Source of the DNA: Ruegeria sp. AD91A
GTDB lineage: Bacteria; Pseudomonadota; Alphaproteobacteria; Rhodobacterales; Rhodobacteraceae
Direction: 5' to 3'
NCBI RefSeq assembly: GCF_003443535.1
Contig: NZ_CP031946.1
Location: 3,598,297-3,662,296 of the forward strand
DNA length: 64,000 nucleotides
Both the position numbers and the translations under genes were made by a program. Positions 58,355-64,000 of the stretch are shown here, in pieces. How positions within the stretch are numbered: position 1 is the first letter of the stretch; every line of letters starts with the position of its first letter. The notes beneath the pieces are model-generated. The model was not told the origin of the DNA, did no database searches, and saw only the letters and a program-made list of their open reading frames with translations.

Positions 58355-59502
58355 CCGCACTGGACCTGACAATGACCGGCGCAGAGGTCCTGTTGCCGGG
58401 GGATGGTCTGTCGCGCTACGATCTTTCGATAGCGGACGGCGTTGTTAAGCATGATCCGACCGGGCGCAGGATTGATCTGACCGGTTATCTTGTCCTGCCC
58501 GGTATCGTCGATCTGCACGGGGACGGGTTCGAACGCCACATCGCCCCTCGGCGCGGCGCGATGAAGCAGATGAACGAAGGTATTCTGGCAGTCGAGGCCG
58601 AACTGGCCGCCAATGGCATCACCACCGCTGTGCTGGCCCAGTTCTACAGTTGGGAAGGTGGCGTGCGCGGCCCGGAGTTTGCCGCGCAGGTGTTTCGGGC
58701 AATCGCTGCGGTCAAGGACAGCGCAGTCACGGATCTGATCCCGCAATTGCGGTTCGAGACCAACATGCTTGAGGATTATGCCGGTCTGGCGCGGCGTATC
58801 GCCGAATGGCAGGTGCCCTATGTGGTGTTCAATGATCACCTGCCGCATGATCGTTTGGCGCAGGGCAAAAAGCCTCCGCGCCTGACCGGGCAAGCGTTGA
58901 AGGCCGGGCGCAATCCGGATGCGCATTTTGAGATGCTGCTTGGCATGCATGCCCGTAGGAACGAAGTGCCTGCCGCCGTCGAAGCACTCAGCGCCACACT
59001 TGTCGAAATGGGTGTGCGTCTGGGCAGCCATGATGACGCAACCGCCGAGACGCGGGCATGGTGGCGCGACCGGGGCGTGCGCATTGCCGAATTCCCCGAA
59101 ACGCTTGAGGCTGCCGAGGCCGCGCGTTCCGCCGAGGATCACGTTATCCTCGGATCTCCCAACGTTGTGCGGGGTGGGTCGCACAAGGGGAATGCCAGCG
59201 CGGTTGAACTGATTGCCATGGGGCTTTGTGATGCGTTGGCCTCGGATTACCACTATCCCAGCCCGCGCCGCGCGGCGTTGATGCTGGCCAAAACCGGTCT
59301 GCTGGATTTGGCCGGTGCCTGGGCGCTGATCTCGTCCGGCCCCGCGCGGGTACTGGACATGCAGGACCGGGGCACGCTCGCGCCGGGAAGACGCGCGGAC
59401 CTGGTCATCCTGGATGCGGATACCCATCGCGTCGCGGCCACCTTGGCCGGTGGGCGCATCAGCTATATGTCGGGTGATGTCGCCGCGCGCTTCGTGAACT
59501 GA
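58351..59502 (+). CDS. phnM: Alpha-D-ribose 1-methylphosphonate 5-triphosphate diphosphatase
   Basis: A 383-residue amidohydrolase-superfamily enzyme of the C-P lyase pathway, hydrolysing the triphosphate to the 5-phosphate. The metal motif is [19 protein letters not shown], followed by [34 protein letters not shown] and [15 protein letters not shown]. In the classic version the first motif is HTDNLERH; here [10 protein letters not shown]. No other phn gene is nearby, so it either completes a pathway coded elsewhere or acts on another substrate. It overlaps the lipase gene by ATGA. Confidence 0.9.
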   Translation: MTALDLTMTGAEVLLPGDGLSRYDLSIADGVVKHDPTGRRIDLTGYLVLPGIVDLHGDGFERHIAPRRGAMKQMNEGILAVEAELAANGITTAVLAQFYSWEGGVRGPEFAAQVFRAIAAVKDSAVTDLIPQLRFETNMLEDYAGLARRIAEWQVPYVVFNDHLPHDRLAQGKKPPRLTGQALKAGRNPDAHFEMLLGMHARRNEVPAAVEALSATLVEMGVRLGSHDDATAETRAWWRDRGVRIAEFPETLEAAEAARSAEDHVILGSPNVVRGGSHKGNASAVELIAMGLCDALASDYHYPSPRRAALMLAKTGLLDLAGAWALISSGPARVLDMQDRGTLAPGRRADLVILDADTHRVAATLAGGRISYMSGDVAARFVN

Positions 59503-59526
59503 AGCGCGCCGCATATTCACGTTTCG

Positions 59527-60594
59527 TCAACGTTTGATGCGGTTGAAATGCCCCATCTTGCGACCCGCCTTGACTTCGGCCTTGCCGTAGAGATGCAGCG
59601 CCACATCCCGCTCGCGGGCCAGCTCAGGTACACGGTCCATGTCGTCGCCGATCAGGTTTTCCATCACCACATCGGAATGGCGCTGTCCGTCCCCCAATGG
59701 CCAGCCTGCCACGGCGCGGATATGCTGTTCGAACTGATCGACAGCGCAGCCGTTCTGCGTCCAGTGGCCCGAATTGTGGACCCGCGGCGCGATTTCGTTC
59801 ACGATCAGACCGCCGGGCGTCACGAACAGCTCAACGCCCATCACGCCGACGTATTCGAGTGCGTTCAGGATGTTTGCTGCGAGCAGGATTGCGTCTGTGC
59901 GCTGGGCGGGAGACAGGCGGGCAGGGATGGTGGTGGTGCGCAAGATGCCATCGCGGTGCACATTCTCACCCGGATCGAAACAGGCGACCTGACCGTCCAG
60001 ACCGCGGGCCGCGATGATCGACACCTCGTGCGAGAAATCCACGAACCCTTCCAGAATAGCTGGTGCACCGGCCATATCGGCCAGAGCGGCCTCGGCATCC
60101 TCAGGGCTGCGCAGCCGGGCCTGCCCCTTGCCGTCATAGCCGAAGCGACGGGTTTTCAGGATGGCGGGCGTTCCGATCTGCTCGATCGCCGCATTCAGGC
60201 TGGTCAGGTCGGCAATATCCGCAAACGGGGCCGTCTTCAGTCCCAGCTCTTGCAGAAATGCCTTCTCGGTCAACCTGTCCTGGCTGACCCGCAATGCCTC
60301 GCGCCCGGGGCGGATCGGGCGGTGCGCTTCCAGAATGTCCAGCGCTTCGGTCGGGATGTTCTCGAACTCATAGGTGATGACATCGACCGCAACGGCAAAG
60401 GCTTTCAGCGCGTTTGCATCGTCGTAAGCCGCGGTGGTGACGCGATCCGCAACCTGCCCGGCCGGCGCGTTTGCACCCGGTTCGTAGATATGGCTGACAA
60501 AACCCAGTCTGGCGGCTGCCACAGACAGCATCCGGCCTAGCTGACCGCCCCCCAGAATCCCGATCACTGCACCTTGGGCGAGCATTTCCGCCAT
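59527..60594 (-). CDS. purK: N5-carboxyaminoimidazole ribonucleotide synthase
   Basis: A 355-residue ATP-grasp enzyme of purine synthesis. VIGILGGGQLGRMLSVAAARLG starts it, then KTRRFGYDGKGQARLRS, ILEGFVDFSHEVSIIAARG and GVMGVELFVTPGGLIVNEIAPRVHNSGHWTQNGCAVDQFEQHIRAV. It makes N5-CAIR from AIR, ATP and bicarbonate for PurE. Start ATG 60594 follows GGAGAG; the stop of the upstream gene is at 60597. Confidence 0.96.
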   Translation of the reverse strand: MAEMLAQGAVIGILGGGQLGRMLSVAAARLGFVSHIYEPGANAPAGQVADRVTTAAYDDANALKAFAVAVDVITYEFENIPTEALDILEAHRPIRPGREALRVSQDRLTEKAFLQELGLKTAPFADIADLTSLNAAIEQIGTPAILKTRRFGYDGKGQARLRSPEDAEAALADMAGAPAILEGFVDFSHEVSIIAARGLDGQVACFDPGENVHRDGILRTTTIPARLSPAQRTDAILLAANILNALEYVGVMGVELFVTPGGLIVNEIAPRVHNSGHWTQNGCAVDQFEQHIRAVAGWPLGDGQRHSDVVMENLIGDDMDRVPELARERDVALHLYGKAEVKAGRKMGHFNRIKR

Positions 60595-60596
60595 CT

Positions 60597-61352
60597 TCAA
60601 CTCTCCAAACGTTTGCCAATAGCGCTAAGCGCGGAACGCAGCGCCTCGTGCGCGCCCTGATCATTCAGGGCGTCCGTCATTTGCAGGCTCAGCGTGTCCT
60701 CTGTCGCCAGGGCGTCACGCTCTTGCGCCAACCGCCCGGCGGTGCCTTTTTCCATCGAGGCCAGAAAGCCCGCCATTAACTGCGTTGTATAGAACTCGGC
60801 CCCGTCCGTATCCCCGGTTGCGTCACCCAGCCATTTGGCACCGGTGACCATCAGGTCCAGAATGCCGGGAACCATGGCACAAATGGCGAAATGCGCGTTC
60901 AGCGCGGCTTCATCCGCAACCTTGACCACAGGGTTCTCGGGCTCAAACAGATCGGCCAGCAGGCGATCATTGCCAAAAGCTGCCATCGGGCAGCCGCCGG
61001 TTTCCAGAAAGCCCAGCGGGATGGTCTGCACGAAATCCGACGCAGGGGCGCAAAGCGCGGCCAGTTGCTCGGTGGGCACCGACGCCATGACGGAAACGAT
61101 CTGCTGATCGGCACGAAAGATCAGCGGGTCCAGAACGTCGGCCGCAATATGCGGGCGCAGGCACAGGAACACGATGTCCGAGGTGTCAATCACGGTCTGA
61201 GGTGCAGCGACGGTTGCGCCCAGTTCCGCCTTCAAGGCAGATGAAACTGTGGCGTTGCGCTCGGTCACGCTGATCTGGTGCTCTTTGGCGGCCATCAGTC
61301 GCGCGATCGGCGCGGCGATATGGCCGGTGCCGATAAATCCGATCCGGCTCAT
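60597..61352 (-). CDS. NAD(P)-binding oxidoreductase, P5CR/F420-like, between purE and purK
   Basis: A 251-residue protein. The Rossmann loop [17 protein letters not shown] and [27 protein letters not shown] resemble the pyrroline-5-carboxylate reductase/F420-dependent superfamily. The C-terminal helical domain has [39 protein letters not shown]. It overlaps purE upstream by ATGA and is 2 bases from purK, so it is embedded in the operon. It might be proC-like, but the typical proC C-terminal motif is missing. Function unknown. Confidence 0.75.
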   Translation of the reverse strand: MSRIGFIGTGHIAAPIARLMAAKEHQISVTERNATVSSALKAELGATVAAPQTVIDTSDIVFLCLRPHIAADVLDPLIFRADQQIVSVMASVPTEQLAALCAPASDFVQTIPLGFLETGGCPMAAFGNDRLLADLFEPENPVVKVADEAALNAHFAICAMVPGILDLMVTGAKWLGDATGDTDGAEFYTTQLMAGFLASMEKGTAGRLAQERDALATEDTLSLQMTDALNDQGAHEALRSALSAIGKRLES

Positions 61353-61834
61353 CCCTGCGGTTCCTGGGGGATCGACGCTGACAGCGCGTCACGCCAGTTG
61401 TCCAGCCGTTCGGCCAAAGCATCATCCTGCAATGCCAGGATGCCCGCTGCCATCAGACCGGCATTGGCCCCGCCGGCGGACCCGATCGCCATGGTCGCCA
61501 CCGGGAACCCCTTGGGCATCTGCACGATGGAATACAGAGAATCCACGCCCGACAAGGCGCGGGTCTGCACCGGGACGCCAATGACTGGTACCCGCGTTTT
61601 CGACGCCATCATACCCGGAAGATGCGCCGCCCCGCCAGCACCTGCAATGATCACCTGCAATCCACGCGAGACTGCGGTCTTGCCATAGTCCCACAACCGG
61701 TCCGGCGTGCGGTGGGCCGATACGATACGCGCTTCGTAGGCGACGCCCAGTTCGTCCAGAATATCTGCGGCTTCCTTCATCGTGGGCCAGTCCGACTGGC
61801 TGCCCATAATGATCCCCACTTTCACATCGCTCAT
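61349..61834 (-). CDS. purE: N5-carboxyaminoimidazole ribonucleotide mutase
   Basis: A 161-residue class I Pur[50 protein letters not shown] and [58 protein letters not shown] are canonical. It rearranges N5-CAIR to CAIR. The start is ATG 61834 (MSDVKVG). It heads purE-X-purK. Confidence 0.96.
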   Translation of the reverse strand: MSDVKVGIIMGSQSDWPTMKEAADILDELGVAYEARIVSAHRTPDRLWDYGKTAVSRGLQVIIAGAGGAAHLPGMMASKTRVPVIGVPVQTRALSGVDSLYSIVQMPKGFPVATMAIGSAGGANAGLMAAGILALQDDALAERLDNWRDALSASIPQEPQG

Positions 61835-61911
61835 CCGCATACGTCCCCGCGCTCAGAAAGAGCGCGCACTATAGCCAAATCCGGTTGACTGGCAATGCGG
61901 TACAGGGCCGT

Positions 61912-62136
61912 TCAGGCGATGATATCGGGGGTCAGGCGGTCTTCGATCAGCCGGATGATGTCTTTCAGGCGCAATTTCTCTTTTTTCAGGCGCCGTAAGG
62001 TCAGTTGATCGGCCGTTCCCTTTTCATGCAACGCTTCGATCGCCTCGTCCAGATCGCGGTGCTGTCGGCGGAAAACCTCAAGCTCAACACGCAATACTTC
62101 ATCTGTTTTCATCGAAAGATCGGTAGGCGCATTCAT
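61912..62136 (-). CDS. YdcH family protein (DUF465)
   Basis: A 74-residue mostly helical protein ending LTLRRLKKEKLRLKDIIRLIEDRLTPDIIA, which is the DUF465 signature. Function unknown. It lies next to a heat-shock gene, with 163 bases between the divergent starts. Confidence 0.9.
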   Translation of the reverse strand: MNAPTDLSMKTDEVLRVELEVFRRQHRDLDEAIEALHEKGTADQLTLRRLKKEKLRLKDIIRLIEDRLTPDIIA

Positions 62137-62299
62137 TGGCGACTCGAGTTAGTTGTGGTGCTTGGCCAACAAGATAGTGTGTCAGACGTTATCGCGCCAG
62201 ACCTTGTGGACATCCTGGTTTCTTCCCATATTCTATTGCAGGCGGTTGCCAGAACGGGGCCGCACACCACGTCGCTTTGACAATGAAGGACGAAAATAC

Positions 62300-62713
62300 G
62301 TGTCGAAACTCACTCTTGGCTCATACCCGCATCTATTGGGGTTCGAGCAGTTGGAACGCCTTCTGGAACGGTCTGCAAAGGCCGGAAATGAAGGGTACCC
62401 GCCTTATAACATCGAACAGACCTCGGATTTCTCCTATCGCATCACTCTTGCGGTGGCCGGGTTTGCCGAAGAGGATCTGTCAATCACGATCGAGGATCGC
62501 CAGTTGGTGATCAGGGGCCGTCAGCGCGACGACAGCGAGGGGCGCATATTCCTGCACCGTGGCATCGCGGCGCGTCAGTTCCAGCGCATGTTCGTGCTGG
62601 CTGACGGTGTCGAAGTGGGCGAGGCGATCATGGAAAACGGTCTGCTGCACGTGGATCTGACCCGCGCCGTGCCGGAAACCGTGGTTCAGACGATCAACAT
62701 ACGGAAGGGGTAA
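62300..62713 (+). CDS. Small heat-shock protein (Hsp20/IbpA family)
   Basis: A 137-residue alpha-crystallin domain protein: YNIEQTSDFSYRITLAVAGFAEEDLSITIEDRQLVIRGRQ, then FLHRGIAARQFQRMFVLADGVEVGEAIMENGLLHVDLTR. It holds unfolding proteins. Start is GTG 62300 with GAAGGA before it. It is coupled to a DUF1150 gene 5 bases downstream. Confidence 0.93.
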   Translation: MSKLTLGSYPHLLGFEQLERLLERSAKAGNEGYPPYNIEQTSDFSYRITLAVAGFAEEDLSITIEDRQLVIRGRQRDDSEGRIFLHRGIAARQFQRMFVLADGVEVGEAIMENGLLHVDLTRAVPETVVQTINIRKG

Positions 62714-62718
62714 GAGCA

Positions 62719-62943
62719 ATGAATACACCGATTGAAATCAACACCGAAGGCAACCGTATTGTCTATGTCAAAACGGTTGAAGTATCTGAATTGCCTCGGG
62801 AAGTTCGTGAACAGGCAGGCGATCTGGATCAGCTTTACGCCGTCCACGATTCCGACGGGCAGCAACTGGCGCTGGTCGCAGACCGCAAGCTGGCCTTTGT
62901 GCTGGCGCGAGAACATGATCTGTCTCCGGTGGCCGTTCACTAG
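62719..62943 (+). CDS. DUF1150 family protein
   Basis: A 74-residue protein; YVKTVEVSELPREVREQAGDLDQLYAVHDSDGQQLALVADRKLAFVLAREHDLSPVAVH matches DUF1150, a small alphaproteobacterial family often beside Hsp20. Function unknown, but the pairing suggests a stress role. It starts 5 bases after the Hsp20 stop. Confidence 0.92.
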   Translation: MNTPIEINTEGNRIVYVKTVEVSELPREVREQAGDLDQLYAVHDSDGQQLALVADRKLAFVLAREHDLSPVAVH

Positions 62944-63027
62944 GCGACCGAAAACTCTGCTGAAACGAAGTGGCATTTTCTTTTAATGCGGTGATCTTGC
63001 CGCACATGCAAAGGCAGGAGCGGCATC

Positions 63028-63918
63028 ATGGGCTGGTTTGACTTTGACTGGGTGGACGCCTTCAGTGATCGCGCATTTGGTGGCAACGGATGTGCTGTAG
63101 TCCACGAAGGTGCGCGCCTTACGGAAGAAGTCTGCATGGCCTATGTGCGCGAAACCTCTCTGGTCGAATGCACCTTTACCGGCCCGTCCGAGGTGGCCGA
63201 CATCCGCGTCCGTTATTTTCTGGCCAGCCGCGAAATCCCCTTCGCGGGGCATCCGACTATCGCCACTGTCGCGGCGATGCGATCCCGCGGCATGATCTCG
63301 GGCGACAGTCTGACGCTGGAAACCGGTGCGGGTCTGGTCTCGATCCGGTTGCAGGGTGAACAGATCGAAATGACTCAGGTCGCACCGCAATTCGGTGCAC
63401 TCGTCCCCGCGGAACTGGTGGCGGGAGCGGTCAGCCTGCCACAGGAAGCCATCATTTCGCCGCCTCAGATGGTATCAACCGGCTTGCCGTTCTGCATCAC
63501 CGTTCTGCGGGATCATACGGCATTGCGGGCCGCTCAACTGGTTGAAGGCCCATTGCGCAAAGTGGCTGAAGCTGCGGGTTATTCCGGCTCGGATATGGCC
63601 GAACCGTTTCTTGTCACGCTGCAAGGGGCAACCGATGAGGGGGATACGTTTTCGCGCCTTCTTCTGGCTCCGCCCAGCCCGCCTGAAGATCCGTTTACCG
63701 GGTCTGCCACCGGTGCGATGGCCGCCTATTTGTGGAAACACGGATTGATGAAAAAGGAAAGCTTCATCGCCGAGCAGGGTCACGATATGGGCCGCCCCGG
63801 GAAGGCCATCGTCACGCGTGTCGGCCCGCCTGATGCGATGACGGGCATCAAGGTGTCCGGTCAGGGGTATGTTCTGATGCGCGGGCAGGTTGACCTGCCG
63901 GAAACGCCGATAAAATGA
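63028..63918 (+). CDS. PhzF family isomerase/epimerase-like protein
   Basis: A 296-residue protein of the DapF/PhzF fold. DWVDAFSDRAFGGNGCAVV opens it; the likely catalytic Glu is E47 in SLVECTF; FAGHPTIATVAA and PFTGSATGAMAAYL are signature loops. PhzF isomerises a dihydro-hydroxyanthranilate in phenazine synthesis, but most relatives have other unknown substrates, and no phenazine genes are near. ATG 63028 follows AGGAGCGG. Confidence 0.9.
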   Translation: MGWFDFDWVDAFSDRAFGGNGCAVVHEGARLTEEVCMAYVRETSLVECTFTGPSEVADIRVRYFLASREIPFAGHPTIATVAAMRSRGMISGDSLTLETGAGLVSIRLQGEQIEMTQVAPQFGALVPAELVAGAVSLPQEAIISPPQMVSTGLPFCITVLRDHTALRAAQLVEGPLRKVAEAAGYSGSDMAEPFLVTLQGATDEGDTFSRLLLAPPSPPEDPFTGSATGAMAAYLWKHGLMKKESFIAEQGHDMGRPGKAIVTRVGPPDAMTGIKVSGQGYVLMRGQVDLPETPIK

Positions 63919-64000
63919 GCAAACGCTAACCGAGGGCTGCCCCCGGTATTCTGGCCGAAGGCGGCGGGTTGCATCCAGCCCAGCCGTCATCTGGGTCCAC

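Noticed and set aside
58249..59520. A 423-residue open frame on the minus strand
   Set aside because: It is antisense to phnM and its composition is that of a shadow frame.
63919..64000. A gene at the right edge
   Set aside because: The 82 bases hold a short weak stem but no start or frame that could be supported.

Overview
The window is chromosomal DNA of a marine alphaproteobacterium of the Roseobacter group (Rhodobacterales); I cannot fix the genus from sequence alone. The evidence is GC-rich coding, the atpHAGDC order, an Mcl1-type L-malyl-CoA/beta-methylmalyl-CoA lyase, a TIGR02300 FYDLN-acid protein, an Hsp20-DUF1150 pair, DUF2125, DUF2161, an extensin-family protein, a Hint-type N-terminal fragment and many ATGA stop/start overlaps.

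Region 1-2260 is the end of an integrative element: an AlpA/excisionase-like gene (cut by the window edge), an unknown 177-residue gene and a P4-type tyrosine integrase, all on the minus strand, ending against the 3' end of tRNA-Ala(GGC). From 2.3 to 9.5 kb lies ordinary core DNA: FYDLN protein, YgjP-like metallopeptidase, GntR regulator, MltB-type lytic transglycosylase, accA, a LysE exporter with divergent Lrp regulator, a small secreted PA14-like protein and mcl1.

From 9.8 to 19.1 kb are two catabolic modules. The first is a tight operon of a DUF1611 protein (DgcN type), an enolase-superfamily epimerase (DgcA type) and a D-amino-acid transaminase. Read together they suggest a D-amino-acid to D-glutamate to N-acetyl-L-glutamate route. 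The second is ugpBAECQ for glycerol-3-phosphate and glycerophosphodiesters, with a LysR gene between the modules. A 505-base stretch without a recognisable gene and a truncated Hint-type protein follow.

From 20.1 to 35.7 kb: rpsD with a structured leader, an Lrp regulator divergent from a cysteine-desulfurase-like enzyme, hisC-tyrC-extensin (hisC start inside a strong hairpin), DUF2125, ChaC, an ExbB-like/OmpA-like envelope motor pair, a YHYH protein, clpA, gloB and a methyltransferase. From 36 to 41.3 kb is the F1 ATP synthase operon plus an H-type lectin gene.

From 41.3 to 54.3 kb: rpiB, prs, a 2-hydroxychromene-2-carboxylate isomerase/hydrolase pair, a threonine aldolase-ycgN-ribF operon, a split MetV-like/MetF-like methylenetetrahydrofolate reductase pair, MaoC, HAD, DUF389, Mn-dependent pyrophosphatase, TraB/GumN and DUF2161. 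The last 10 kb hold groESL with a CIRCE element and clear promoter, a DMT transporter, a lipase-like protein with an orphan phnM, a purE-X-purK operon, YdcH, Hsp20-DUF1150 and a PhzF protein.

I found no CRISPR array, insertion sequence, rRNA or recognisable defence island. The strongest candidates for something new are the D-amino-acid operon, the MetVF pair, the integrative-element end, and the RNA-level control signals at hisC, rpsD and atpH.
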